From Marinarcus sediminis (GTDB lineage Bacteria; Campylobacterota; Campylobacteria; Campylobacterales; Arcobacteraceae): a stretch of DNA of 64,000 nt. How positions within the stretch are numbered: position 1 is the stretch's first letter; the number at the start of each line of letters is the position of its first letter. The notes beneath the pieces were generated by a model. It did no database searches. It was not told where the DNA came from and was given only the letters and a program-made list of their open reading frames with translations. The position numbers were made by a program, and so were the translations under genes. Of the stretch, positions 9,113 through 18,108 are shown piece by piece. The stretch is from assembly GCF_048571275.1 (NCBI RefSeq), contig NZ_CP182357.1, positions 2,480,001 to 2,544,000 on the forward strand, given 5' to 3'.

Positions 9113-10195
9113 GTGTTAAGTATGTCGCTAAAAGCTTTAAAAGCCAATCCTCTAAAAACAACTTTAATATATATAAGTCTAATATTTTCAATAACATCTA
9201 TTTTTCTTATTAGCTCTATTTCAAATGGAGTTATCTCTATGTACTCAAATATGCTAAAAAGTGATGGAGATATTATTATCACTCAAGCAAAAATCTCTGA
9301 TACATTTTTTTCAAATGTAAATATAAAACTAATAAAAGAAATCGAAAAATTAAAAGGTGTACAAAAAACTTCAGCGATAATTGTAGGAGCTAGTCCAGTT
9401 GAAGAGTTACCAATCGTTGCTGTTTATGGAGTCACTCAAAATAGATTTGATAATTACAAATTAACACAAGGTTCTTATCCAAAACCAAATGAAGTACTTG
9501 TGGGAAAATCTATTTATAACTCACTTTCAAATAAAAAAACTGTACAAATAGCCGATAAAAAGTTCCAAGTATCAGGGGTCTATAAAAGTAAGATTGGCTT
9601 TGAAAATGGAGGAGTTGTTTTAAATATATCTGATGCAAGTGCCATTTTTAATAAAAGTGCTTCAATGCTAATGGTAAATAGTAAAATTGATACAAATATC
9701 AAAGACCTTATCTCAAAAATACAAGCACTAAGTTCTGATATAGAAGTAAAATCAACTCAAAACTTTGTAGATAATTATAATCAATTTAAAATCATAAAAA
9801 CCTCATCAAATCTTATAGGTCTTATCTCATTTTGTATGGGATTACTTGGAATCATAAGTATCATGAGTATAACTATAAATCAAAGAAAAACAGAGTTTGG
9901 TATCAAAAGAGCCATAGGAATTTCAACTAAAAAAATAATCTTGCAAATCATGAGTGAAAGTACTATTTTAGGAGTTTTTAGTTTTATAAGTGCCTTTTTT
10001 ATCTCTTGGATTGCCTTATATTTTATAAGAACTTCATCACTATTTCATGGGTATGTAAATGGTGAGATTTCATCTACTTTGGCTATTTATTTATTTGGCT
10101 GTTCACTTTCAATGGCAATTTTAGGTTCAATCATTCCAGCCTTAAATGCTTCAAAAATCGACCCAATCATTTTAATGCAAGGAGATAAAATATGA
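9113..10195 (+). CDS. FtsX/MacB-type ABC transporter permease
   Basis: 360 residues from a GTG start, chosen because GGA lies 5 bases upstream; an ATG nine bases later (9122) is the alternative. One N-terminal membrane segment (about 20-45) is followed by a MacB-type periplasmic domain (about 50-225) and three C-terminal segments of the FtsX family (about 235-260, 285-310, 320-345). Such permeases pair with a LolD/MacB-type ATPase to move lipoproteins or other substrates from the outer leaflet of the inner membrane, or to transmit mechanical force. The expected ATPase gene overlaps the stop codon (ATGA) but is broken, so this permease either has a partner elsewhere or is no longer functional. 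Confidence 0.85.
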   Translation: MLSMSLKALKANPLKTTLIYISLIFSITSIFLISSISNGVISMYSNMLKSDGDIIITQAKISDTFFSNVNIKLIKEIEKLKGVQKTSAIIVGASPVEELPIVAVYGVTQNRFDNYKLTQGSYPKPNEVLVGKSIYNSLSNKKTVQIADKKFQVSGVYKSKIGFENGGVVLNISDASAIFNKSASMLMVNSKIDTNIKDLISKIQALSSDIEVKSTQNFVDNYNQFKIIKTSSNLIGLISFCMGLLGIISIMSITINQRKTEFGIKRAIGISTKKIILQIMSESTILGVFSFISAFFISWIALYFIRTSSLFHGYVNGEISSTLAIYLFGCSLSMAILGSIIPALNASKIDPIILMQGDKI

Positions 10196-10551
10196 TTATC
10201 CAAGCTTCAAATATAAACCATGATTATAATGGAGATATTGCATTAAAGAATATTAATTTACAAATAAAAAAAGGTGAATTTATCTCTTTGATTGGAGAAA
10301 GTGGAAGTGGAAAGACAACACTTCTTTCTATACTATCAACTCTTCTTAAGCCTAAAAGTGGAGAGTTAAACTTTGAATATAACAATTACTTAGATATTAC
10401 AAATATAGATAAATTTAGACAAAAAAATATCGGTTTTATTTTTCAATTTCACTATTTAATAAACTACTTAAACAACTTTGAAAATATAAAATTAGCAAAT
10501 GAAGCTGCCTCAAATCATGAGATAGAGTATCTTTTAGATTTACTTAAAATT
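10192..10551 (+). pseudogene. ABC transporter ATPase, truncated after the Q-loop
   Basis: The first 120 or so codons encode the start of a LolD/MacB-type ATPase: Walker A GESGSGKTT, then the Q-loop region IGFIFQFHYL, then the beginning of the helical subdomain (EIEYLLDLLKI). The LSGGQ signature, Walker B, D-loop and H-switch are all missing. From about 10552 the frame enters unrelated sequence and runs on into a Gp88-like gene. The overlap with the permease stop (ATGA) shows this was once a normal two-gene transporter operon. ATP hydrolysis is not possible from this fragment. Confidence 0.85.
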
Positions 10552-10561
10552 CCGGGGACAG

Positions 10562-10587
10562 GATACTTAATTATCAGACTAAGTATC
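10562..10587. repeat. Inverted repeat at the ATPase break point
   Basis: A perfect 8-bp inverted repeat, GATACTTA / TAAGTATC, with a 10-base loop lies exactly where homology to the ATPase ends. It is preceded by CCGGGGACAG and followed by a GGTCCC. It may be the scar of a small mobile element or a deletion derivative; REP-associated Y1 transposon ends often carry a GGGGACA-type motif, but I see no transposase here, so that is only a suggestion. Confidence 0.5.
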
Positions 10588-10671
10588 GTTCACTCTTGGT
10601 CCCTATTTTATCAGATATTAAAACATACTCAGGTAAAATTCTCTCCCCATTTTAAACATACAGGAAACTTT

Positions 10672-11523
10672 TTGGATTACGATTACAATACCACGTCACT
10701 ATTAACACTTAACAAAACATCGGATTACTTCATAGGGACACTCTATTTAGCACCTCAAAAAAATATTATGAATGCCTCTTATTATGGCGTTTCATACGAT
10801 AGCACTTTAAAACTCGATAAAATCAATTTATGTAAAAAAGCCACCAATGGTTGTTCTGTATCGTGTGTTTACCATCAAGGTATTTTAAAAAACAGCGATT
10901 TTAACAAAAATAAAATCAAACAAGCCAGACTCAAAAGAACCTTTAAATTTCTTCTTCAAAGAGAAGAGTTTTTTATAAAACTCATCAAAGAGATCAATGC
11001 CCTTCAAAAAAAAGCGCAAAGAGAGGGCTTGATTGCGGCTGTTCAACTCAATGGAACATCCGATATTCTTTGGGAGAAAGAGGCCTTTACGTTTAAAGAG
11101 GTTAAATACAAAAATATCATGGAGTACTTCAAGGAAGTGCAATTTTTTGATTACACCAAATACGATATTGCAAAAAACAGAAAAAATCTGCCTTCAAATT
11201 ATCACTTAACCTATTCACGAGCGGGACTGCACAAAGGGGTTTTAGTGGACAATTGGGAGTACTTAAAAAAACAACTCGATTCTCAAATTGATGTTGCTGT
11301 CATTTTCAGTAAAGCCATGAAAGAAAAAATGCTCAACAGTGCCACACATGAAGGGTACAAACTTATAGATGCTGACTGTTGCACTTGCAGAGCAGGCGAT
11401 TTGGTTCACAGAGAGAACAACAAAGGATTAATCTTAATCCATGAAGTTGCCAAAAAAACCGACATCAACTCCAGTGGATTTATCATTCAAAATGAAGATG
11501 AAGTGGAACTTTACCTTTCATAG
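10672..11523 (+). CDS. Gp88/DUF7227-like phage-type protein
   Basis: The frame is continuous with the broken ATPase at 10192, but homology starts only after about codon 160. I place the start at TTG 10672, which has AGGA 6 bases upstream and is in frame, giving 283 residues. Recognisable parts are GTLYLAP, a cysteine cluster (NLCKKATNGCSVSC), KIKQARLKRTFKFL, AAVQLNGTSDILWE and FFDYTKYD, in the order typical of phage and plasmid proteins of the Gp88/DUF7227 type. A second cysteine cluster (DADCCTCRAGD) lies near the C-terminus. The molecular function is unknown. It is probably a stray phage or plasmid gene that replaced the 3' half of the ATPase gene. Confidence 0.6.
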   Translation: MDYDYNTTSLLTLNKTSDYFIGTLYLAPQKNIMNASYYGVSYDSTLKLDKINLCKKATNGCSVSCVYHQGILKNSDFNKNKIKQARLKRTFKFLLQREEFFIKLIKEINALQKKAQREGLIAAVQLNGTSDILWEKEAFTFKEVKYKNIMEYFKEVQFFDYTKYDIAKNRKNLPSNYHLTYSRAGLHKGVLVDNWEYLKKQLDSQIDVAVIFSKAMKEKMLNSATHEGYKLIDADCCTCRAGDLVHRENNKGLILIHEVAKKTDINSSGFIIQNEDEVELYLS

Positions 11524-11596
11524 TAAACTTAAATTATAAAGTCTATTTTTATTTTCTTTAAATAAAATCTTTACACTATAATTTAAAAGGTTTACA

Positions 11597-11893
11597 ATGT
11601 TAAATACCCTCAACCAATTCCGATTAATCTCTTTTTTAGAAGGGCTTTCATATATTACTCTTCTTTTTATTGCTATGCCACTGAAATATTTTGCCCATGA
11701 TCCAATTGCTGTTAAAATTGTTGGTATGGGGCATGGCATCTTATTTACACTCTTTATCATTTTTCTTGCACAATCGATGAAAAAACATCAATGGAAAACT
11801 CTTTTTAGTATGAAGTTATTTATCGCTTCACTCTTGCCTTTTGGTACTTTTTTTATGGATAAAAAACTTAAAGCCTACAGAGTCGTTGCCTAA
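11597..11893 (+). CDS. DUF3817 small membrane protein
   Basis: 98 residues with three hydrophobic segments (about 10-28, 38-60, 72-90). The N-terminus FRLISFLEGLSYITLL and the later GMGHGILFTLFI are hallmark stretches of the DUF3817 family, a group of small integral membrane proteins of unknown function. SD is AAAGG, 6 bases before the ATG. It stands alone between the phage-type gene and the EAL gene. Confidence 0.8.
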   Translation: MLNTLNQFRLISFLEGLSYITLLFIAMPLKYFAHDPIAVKIVGMGHGILFTLFIIFLAQSMKKHQWKTLFSMKLFIASLLPFGTFFMDKKLKAYRVVA

Positions 11894-12172
11894 CGTATTT
11901 CAAAAGCACTTGTTGACTTTATCTTAAGTAACAAGCGCTTGGGTGATTAACATCGCTTCTTCTAAAACTCTTTATTTTCTTCATAAAACTCACTAAATTG
12001 TTATTAAGTGTATACTTTTTATACACTGTTAATATTCCTTTTCTCTTTTTTTTTGATAAAATAATTTTCCTTTTACAAAAATAAAGGAAGTTTATAAAGA
12101 TATGTTTTCAAAAATAATTTTATGATTATTCATTAAGCCACAAACAAACATACAAACAAGGGAGAGAACCAA

Positions 12173-13369
12173 ATGACCTTAAATGACTTTTTAGAACACT
12201 ACGATATTAAAATTTATTTCCAACCCATTATATCAACCGTCAGTAAAAAAGTCATTGGTTATGAAGCACTTACACGAGGATTCTCAAAGAGTACTGCAAT
12301 TTCACCTATGCAGTTATTCAGTGAAGCCAAAGAGCATAATTTGACCTTCTCTTTTGACAAATACGTACGAGCACTCTCAATTAAAAAATTTGTTCCCTAT
12401 TACCAACAAAACAGTGCCCTTTTACTTTTTTTAAATTTTGAATCTTCACTCATTGACAGAGAGTTCGAATTTGAAGAGTTTGATTTTTACACCATTTGTC
12501 AAGAAGAAGCCATATTGCCCTCAAATATTGTCTTAGAAATAAAAGAGGATAAAATCAACAACTCAGAGAGTTTAAAAAAATTTTCTGCTTATTTTAAAGC
12601 CAAAGGGTTCAATATTGCTCTTGATGATTTTGGTGTGGCGGGTTCCACCTTTGATCGACTCTCTTTAGTTAAACCCGACATTGTTAAAATCGATCGATCT
12701 TTAATTTATGATATTAATAAAAATTTCATCAACTCTGAAATCATTAAGGCCATCAATAAAATGTGTTCAAAAATTGGGGCAATTGTTTTAGCAGAAGGAG
12801 TTGAACAAGATTGCGAAATTTTAAAGTGTTTAAAATCGGATATTTCCATCTACCAAGGTTTCTTTTTTGCGCGTCCCGATGAGTTTATAGAAACTCAAGA
12901 TGAGAACATCAATAAGAAAATTGCAGATATCTCAATTGCCAATGAAAAGATGTTAAAAGAGCACAAAGAGAAAAAAGAGAAACTCTTTGATAATACGCAC
13001 ATCTATTCTCAATATGTCATTGATGAATTGATCAAACTCAATCCCGACAATTTTTCAAATAAAACACTCAAAGAGTTTTTAAACAATGAACTCAAACTCG
13101 AAGCCATCTATTTGATTGATTTTGACACTGCCATGCAAGTGGGAGAAACCATTATCTCTGGTGAAACAAGAAAGTTTTTCTCTCCCGCAAAACATGGAGA
13201 CAGTCACTACTTAAAAGAGTATTACTACATGACAAAAAATTCAAAAAAACACACTTTTTTAAGTCAAAAATACATTTCGCACGCCACAGGAAATATGTGT
13301 CGTACGTTTGCCAAAAAATTCAATCACAATGCGACCGAATACATTTTATGTTTGGACATTATGATTTAG
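12173..13369 (+). CDS. EAL-domain phosphodiesterase with a Cache-like C-terminus
   Basis: 398 residues; strong SD (GGGAGAG). The EAL domain (about 1-245) keeps the catalytic positions I can identify: E in YEALTRG, N in LFLNFE, E in VLEIKED, DD in ALDDFG, K in DIVKIDR, E in AEGVE and Q in YQGFFFARP. It should therefore hydrolyse cyclic-di-GMP to pGpG. Residues about 270-398 form a second domain resembling the YkuI C-terminal PAS/Cache-like module (SQKYISHATGNMCRT). With no membrane segment, this would be a cytosolic sensor. With the HD-GYP gene at the left edge, the window holds two c-di-GMP degrading enzymes of different classes. Confidence 0.85.
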   Translation: MTLNDFLEHYDIKIYFQPIISTVSKKVIGYEALTRGFSKSTAISPMQLFSEAKEHNLTFSFDKYVRALSIKKFVPYYQQNSALLLFLNFESSLIDREFEFEEFDFYTICQEEAILPSNIVLEIKEDKINNSESLKKFSAYFKAKGFNIALDDFGVAGSTFDRLSLVKPDIVKIDRSLIYDINKNFINSEIIKAINKMCSKIGAIVLAEGVEQDCEILKCLKSDISIYQGFFFARPDEFIETQDENINKKIADISIANEKMLKEHKEKKEKLFDNTHIYSQYVIDELIKLNPDNFSNKTLKEFLNNELKLEAIYLIDFDTAMQVGETIISGETRKFFSPAKHGDSHYLKEYYYMTKNSKKHTFLSQKYISHATGNMCRTFAKKFNHNATEYILCLDIMI

Positions 13370-13424
13370 TGAAAATTTCTTAAAAAAACCTCTTTCGCGT
13401 AATGTAAATGTAATTAATACATGC

Positions 13425-13430
13425 TATACT
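13425..13430 (+). promoter_or_regulatory. Predicted -10 box giving a leaderless phoH-type mRNA
   Basis: TATACT ends six bases before the ATG at 13437, and there is no Shine-Dalgarno in between. Transcription from a normal sigma-70 start site would begin at or next to the A of the ATG. No strong -35 is visible, which is common in this phylum. Confidence 0.5.
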
Positions 13431-13436
13431 TTTCTC

Positions 13437-14810
13437 ATGAAAGAAAAAATATATGTTATTGATACCAATATCATTTTGCAAAACCTACAAAATCTCTATC
13501 GAGTATCTGACAACCGGTCAAACACAATTGTAATTCCTGAAACAGTTTTAATTGAATTAGAGGACAAAAAGAAACTGACAAATGAAATAGGATATCACTC
13601 AAGAGAGTTTGCTAGACTTTTAGCAAAGATGAAAATAAAAGAAGTTGATCACAAAGAGGCGTTTAAAGTCGTTAAACTTTATAACGATGAATTGACCCTT
13701 CATATTATCTCTAAAGATAAATACGAATCTCAATTTGAACAAGTACATATCAGCGAAAGCAATGACAAACGCATCATTGAAGTTGCAGCTGTGGCACAAG
13801 AGTATTATAAGGGTGCGCAAACCATCTTTTTATCTATTGATATTTATGCTCGAACTTTTGCGCAATTTAAAGGGATAAAAGCAGAGACTTTACACGATGA
13901 TAAATCCACAGTGCCAAAGTTTCTATTCTTAAAAAATGTGCTTTTGGACTCCAGTGAATTTAATGCACTGGATGGCAAAGAGGTCAAACTCGTTGATGAA
14001 AAATATGAGTATGAAAACTTTTCCTACTCATTTGAAAGCAGTGATGGCAACAGTGAATACGCCATTGTTGTAAATGAACGATTGCAAGTTTTGAAAGAGG
14101 ATGACTTTAAAGCCTTACACGTCAAACCTGTCAATTTAAAACAAAAACTTTTTATGAAGGCCATCTTATCCAACGCCTACGAATTGTTGGTCATTGATGC
14201 AAAAGCGGGTTCAGGAAAAACTCTGCTTTCAACGGTATCAGCCATGCGACTTATAGACAAAGGGTGTTATGATAAAATTGTTTATGTAAGAAATTCCATT
14301 GAATCACTTGATCAAGGTGCTGAAGTGGGATTTTTATCGGGAAATGATGAAAAGTTTAGAATCTATAACATGGCACTGCAAGATACCTTAGAGTTTATTG
14401 CGAAAAAAAATCTTAAAAAGAGTGAAAACAGAGAGAACAAAGAGTCCATAGAGTCTAAAATCTCTGAACTGACTGACCGATACTGTATAGAAACACTTTG
14501 GCCAGGAGAAGCAAGAGGAAGAACCCTCAGCTCAGCTATTGTTATTATGGATGAATGGCAAAATTCAAGTGAAAAAACCACCCAACTCATACTCTCAAGA
14601 CTCGATGAAACTTGCATGGCAATTGTCATTGGATCCAATCGACAAATTGATAATATGTATTTAAATAAATACAACAATGGGTTAACCTCTTTGTTAAAAC
14701 AGACCAACAATAAACACCCCGAACTCAATATGTTTGCCATTGAGTTAGAGAAAGCTGTGCGAGGAAAATTTGCAGAGTTTACCGAAAGAATTTTTGAAAA
14801 AAGGAAATAA
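13437..14810 (+). CDS. PIN-PhoH family ATPase
   Basis: 457 residues. The N-terminal PIN domain (about 1-140) has the acidic positions YVIDTNIIL and IPETVLIELEDKK. The C-terminal PhoH-type P-loop domain (about 230-450) has Walker A DAKAGSGKT at 254-262 and Walker B VIMDEWQ around D372. This PIN-plus-PhoH layout (PhoH2-like) is associated with RNA unwinding and cleavage in characterised relatives. The role here is inferred to be RNA processing. The mRNA appears leaderless (see the -10 box at 13425). The next gene begins within 4 bp of its stop, so the two are cotranscribed. Confidence 0.88.
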   Translation: MKEKIYVIDTNIILQNLQNLYRVSDNRSNTIVIPETVLIELEDKKKLTNEIGYHSREFARLLAKMKIKEVDHKEAFKVVKLYNDELTLHIISKDKYESQFEQVHISESNDKRIIEVAAVAQEYYKGAQTIFLSIDIYARTFAQFKGIKAETLHDDKSTVPKFLFLKNVLLDSSEFNALDGKEVKLVDEKYEYENFSYSFESSDGNSEYAIVVNERLQVLKEDDFKALHVKPVNLKQKLFMKAILSNAYELLVIDAKAGSGKTLLSTVSAMRLIDKGCYDKIVYVRNSIESLDQGAEVGFLSGNDEKFRIYNMALQDTLEFIAKKNLKKSENRENKESIESKISELTDRYCIETLWPGEARGRTLSSAIVIMDEWQNSSEKTTQLILSRLDETCMAIVIGSNRQIDNMYLNKYNNGLTSLLKQTNNKHPELNMFAIELEKAVRGKFAEFTERIFEKRK

Positions 14811-14813
14811 GCC

Positions 14814-16490
14814 ATACAAAACAGATTAATTAATGATACGATTTATAATCATATTGAATACACCAAACTGGAAGATAAAATTCTTCAAACTAAAATTTTA
14901 AATAGGCTTCAATTCATTACACAAAATGCATTGGCCTATTTCTCTTATCCCTCCATTACGACCAAACGTTTTATTCACTCATTGGGAACCATGCATTTGA
15001 GTTCATACATGCTTGAAAATGCTCTTTTAAATACAAGCAATGAGACCAAAAACGCTTTTTTAAAAGATTTAAAGAGAGTCATTGAGTCCATCATTGAAAA
15101 TGAAAATCTCGATATTCCCTTAGATGGTGGCGTCTCATATTTTGACAATAAAGAGTTGTATCAATTCACCATTCCCACCAAAACACGCGCACAAAGAGAA
15201 GTGTATAATATTACGCTTCAAGCACTTCGTCTTTCAGCACTTCTGCACGATGTTGGGCATCTTCCCTTTTCACATCAAGTGGAGTATGCATTAAAAAAAG
15301 TCTACAACTCCCTTGAAAGAAAAGAGAGCTCAACACTCAATGAAAAAGAGCAAAACTTTAAAAATATTTATGCAACCATTACACAAAACAGCACTTTGGT
15401 GCTTCATGAAGCCAATGGGAAAGAGCTTATTGATACTCTTTTTGAAGTGGAATTGCCCGAAATCATTAAACCCAAACAAAAAGATTATCTCAAACTCATT
15501 CATAAACTCTCTATTTTTATCTTAGAAGAGACCCTCTACAATGGCTTTGACTTTACTGTATTACACAAAATTATCAGCAGTACCGTCGATGCAGACAGAC
15601 TTGATTACATCAACCGTGACATGCTCGCTTCTGGCTATATTGGTGGGCCCAATGACCACATACGTATTACCAAACAAACCATTTTGGTCAAACGAGATGG
15701 CAATTATCGTTTAAGTTTTTTAGACATGGGATTAATCGACATTGAACACATGTTAGAGATGCGATTTAATCTTTATAAAAAAGTGATTTTCAATTATGGA
15801 ATTGCTAAAACCGATGCCCTCTTAGAGAATGTGGTGCTGTTTTTATCGAAAAAATATTTTGAAGATAAAGAAGAAGAGAGTAGTGCTGATATCACCGATT
15901 CAATTTCAATGTTGTGGCGATTTATGCAAGAAACAAACAAAGTTAAAAAACTCGATTTGATCAGTATGCTCGATGAAAATTGGCTCATTTCATTGTTTAA
16001 AAAAGAGTACTTTACCATTAAAAACAGAAGACACTTAACGGGAAAAGATAAAAAATATTTGGTCTGTTTTGAAGAGGTTTTATTTGGAAAAAGATTTTTT
16101 AAAACCACTTGGAAAAACCTAAATGAATTTTACATCACCCTTGATTTCAGCACCATTGAACGCTATAAATTCAGAGAGAGTTTTGGCTATATCACCGAAT
16201 CAAAACTTAAATTGCTGCAAAAAAGATTGGATGAATTCATCGCTTTTTGGGAAAATGAAGAGACATTTTTCACCTATCAAGTGGTTTCATTTAATTTAGG
16301 AATTGAAAAAGAGTTTGAACTTTTTGATGGAAAAAATCTCATCAATATTGATGAAATTTCAACGTTGAGAAAACGGCTAAAACACTCAATGCTAAACACC
16401 GTTCCATTTTATATTTACACCAACAAACGAATGATTAACACTCAAATGAAAGAGGAGTTAAAAACAATTTTATTTGATATTTTTTTATAG
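14814..16490 (+). CDS. HD superfamily phosphohydrolase (SAMHD1/dGTPase-like), apparent ATA start
   Basis: The first standard start codon in frame is TTG at 14931, but the 39 codons before it encode sequence that belongs to the family: INDTIYNHIEYTKLED, then LNRLQFITQ leading into YPSITTKRFIHSLGTMHLS. AAGGA at 14801-14805 sits 8 bases before ATA at 14814, the ideal place for a start, so ATA is either the start or a mutated ATG. The protein is then about 558 residues. HD metal site residues are visible in FIHSLG, LLHDVGHLPFSH and STVDADRLDYI. Relatives hydrolyse dNTPs or other nucleotides; the substrate here is unknown. Confidence 0.75.
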   Translation: MQNRLINDTIYNHIEYTKLEDKILQTKILNRLQFITQNALAYFSYPSITTKRFIHSLGTMHLSSYMLENALLNTSNETKNAFLKDLKRVIESIIENENLDIPLDGGVSYFDNKELYQFTIPTKTRAQREVYNITLQALRLSALLHDVGHLPFSHQVEYALKKVYNSLERKESSTLNEKEQNFKNIYATITQNSTLVLHEANGKELIDTLFEVELPEIIKPKQKDYLKLIHKLSIFILEETLYNGFDFTVLHKIISSTVDADRLDYINRDMLASGYIGGPNDHIRITKQTILVKRDGNYRLSFLDMGLIDIEHMLEMRFNLYKKVIFNYGIAKTDALLENVVLFLSKKYFEDKEEESSADITDSISMLWRFMQETNKVKKLDLISMLDENWLISLFKKEYFTIKNRRHLTGKDKKYLVCFEEVLFGKRFFKTTWKNLNEFYITLDFSTIERYKFRESFGYITESKLKLLQKRLDEFIAFWENEETFFTYQVVSFNLGIEKEFELFDGKNLINIDEISTLRKRLKHSMLNTVPFYIYTNKRMINTQMKEELKTILFDIFL

Positions 16491-17615
16491 TTAATTTTGT
16501 GGAATTTTCAGTAAAAAAGAGGCACCTTTACATTTGTGTTTTTTATAAACATACTCTTTATTTTTAACCACAATATCTCCATTGAAATGGCTTTGAACAA
16601 TCTGTTTGGTCATATATAAACCAATGCCTGTACCACCACTGTTTGCTTTGGTGGTATAGTGAGAATCAAAAAGTTTCTCCATATCCCCTTGTATTCCACC
16701 TGCATTGTCTTTTATTTCAATTGTAAAATCATCTTTATGTGCTTCTACCTCAATAAAAATAAGTTTTTCAGTTAAATTTTTTTGCTCTTTTAGCGCATCT
16801 TTTGCATTGTTGATGATATTAATCAACGCTTGAATCAAATCATTTTTAATTCCATGAATATACCACGACGCGTTGGGTTCTTTGCATACTAAGGTAATTT
16901 TATTGGCCAGCAGTGATGCCCCAGTAAGCTCTATGGCTTGGGAGAGTAAATCTTTGATACTTATAGAAACAATCTTATTGGATGGATTAAAAAAGGTTTT
17001 AAAACTATCAATCGTTTTGTTCATGTGTTCACTGGTTGTTTTTAACGTGTCCAAAGAGTCCAACAAATATGTTTCTTCGATTTTTTTTCTTTTTATTTTA
17101 GAGATTAAAAGTGTTGTCATGGCTGAGATAATGGATAAAGGTTGTTTCCACTGATGTGTGATATTTTCAATCATTTCACCCATGGATGCCATTTTAGTTT
17201 GTTGTGCAAGAATTGAGTCTTTGATTTTCTCTTTTTCAATCCAAGATTGTACATTTCTTACAATGGCAATGTTGTATTTAACACCATCTATTATCACCAT
17301 TTTTGAACTGGTTTCAACATGAATATCTTCATTGTTTTTTGTTTTTAAAACTGTGTAGGCGTTTAATGTTTTTTTATTTTCAAGTTTTTGCAGAAATTGT
17401 TTATATGTTTCTTCGTCATTAAAAGGTTTTCTAAATTGAGGCACAAGCAATTTTCTCATGTCATTTAAATTGTACCCAAGTGTTTTACAAGCTATTTTAT
17501 TGGCATAAGTGACTTGATACGTTTGCATATTGGTGATAAATATCATCTCATTTGAATCATCAATCAATGCATAAAAAAGTTTCAAATCTTCCAAATTGTC
17601 ATTTTTAGCATTCAT
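16491..17615 (-). CDS. Cytosolic PAS sensor histidine kinase
   Basis: I use the ATG at 17615 because AGGAG lies 5 bases upstream; six further upstream codons are open but have no binding site. 374 residues with no membrane segment. A PAS domain (about 10-125; EMIFITNMQTYQVTYANK) is followed by a histidine kinase core with H154 in ITHQWKQPL and the ATP-binding motifs NIINNAKDAL, DNAGG and GGTGIGLYMTKQIV. It is of the same HQWK(E/Q)P subtype as the kinase at 1704. No response regulator is adjacent, so it is an orphan kinase. Its stop codon abuts that of the convergent HD gene (16490). Confidence 0.88.
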   Translation of the reverse strand: MNAKNDNLEDLKLFYALIDDSNEMIFITNMQTYQVTYANKIACKTLGYNLNDMRKLLVPQFRKPFNDEETYKQFLQKLENKKTLNAYTVLKTKNNEDIHVETSSKMVIIDGVKYNIAIVRNVQSWIEKEKIKDSILAQQTKMASMGEMIENITHQWKQPLSIISAMTTLLISKIKRKKIEETYLLDSLDTLKTTSEHMNKTIDSFKTFFNPSNKIVSISIKDLLSQAIELTGASLLANKITLVCKEPNASWYIHGIKNDLIQALINIINNAKDALKEQKNLTEKLIFIEVEAHKDDFTIEIKDNAGGIQGDMEKLFDSHYTTKANSGGTGIGLYMTKQIVQSHFNGDIVVKNKEYVYKKHKCKGASFLLKIPQN

Positions 17616-17741
17616 TTTATCTCCTGACCCCATAGCAGTAAATGGTTTGCTTGAAATAATATTATATCTTATTTCTGTAACTTTTTAATTAAAAATATAA
17701 TAATTTATATAGATTTTTTTATTTATTTTATATTAAGGAGG

Positions 17742-17767
17742 AAATACAAGGCCAAAACCTTGTATTT
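17742..17767 (-). terminator. Terminator after the parvulin gene
   Basis: A 10-bp perfect stem, AAATACAAGG / CCTTGTATTT, with a 6-base loop lies just 3' of the parvulin gene. On the minus strand the stem is followed by a purine-rich stretch (CCTTAATATA), so the T-tract is provided mainly by the stem itself. Confidence 0.6.
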
Positions 17768-17773
17768 ATAAAA

Positions 17774-18052
17774 TTAGCTTCTTGAAGTCACTTCCAATAA
17801 GTGGTATCCAAATTGAGTTTGAACAGGTCCATGAACCACATTAATCGCTTCATTAAAAACGACTTTATCAAACTCTGGCACCATTTGTCCTTGAGAAAAC
17901 TCACCTAAATTTCCACCGTCTTGCCCTGAAGGACATAAAGAATACTCTTGTGCAATAGCAGCAAAGTCTTCTCCATTTTCAATTCGTTGTTTTAAATCGT
18001 TGCACAGTTCTAAACTGTCAACAAGCAGATGTCTTGCACTCGCTCTTGCCAT
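17774..18052 (-). CDS. Single-domain parvulin peptidyl-prolyl isomerase
   Basis: 92 residues from the ATG at 18052, which has AAGGG 5 bases upstream; the longer open frame to 18079 has no binding site. The sequence is a complete PpiC-type rotamase domain and nothing else: ARASARHLLV at the start, FAAIAQEYSLCPSG, GGNLGEFSQGQMVPEFD, then TQFGYHLLEV. There is no signal peptide, so it should act in the cytosol. It is similar in size to E. coli PpiC (93 residues). It catalyses cis-trans isomerisation of prolyl bonds; specific partners are unknown. Confidence 0.9.
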   Translation of the reverse strand: MARASARHLLVDSLELCNDLKQRIENGEDFAAIAQEYSLCPSGQDGGNLGEFSQGQMVPEFDKVVFNEAINVVHGPVQTQFGYHLLEVTSRS

Positions 18053-18108
18053 AATAACCCTTTTTGTAATTTGTGACAATATTTTAGCGAATAAAAATTA
18101 AATTAAAT

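Noticed and set aside
11904..11940. An 11-bp imperfect hairpin after the DUF3817 gene
   Set aside because: There is a mismatch, a 15-base loop and no T-run on either side; I could not support it as a terminator.
14363..14815. A 150-residue open frame on the minus strand within the PIN-PhoH gene
   Set aside because: It lies fully antisense to the conserved ATPase domain; composition and start are typical of a shadow frame.
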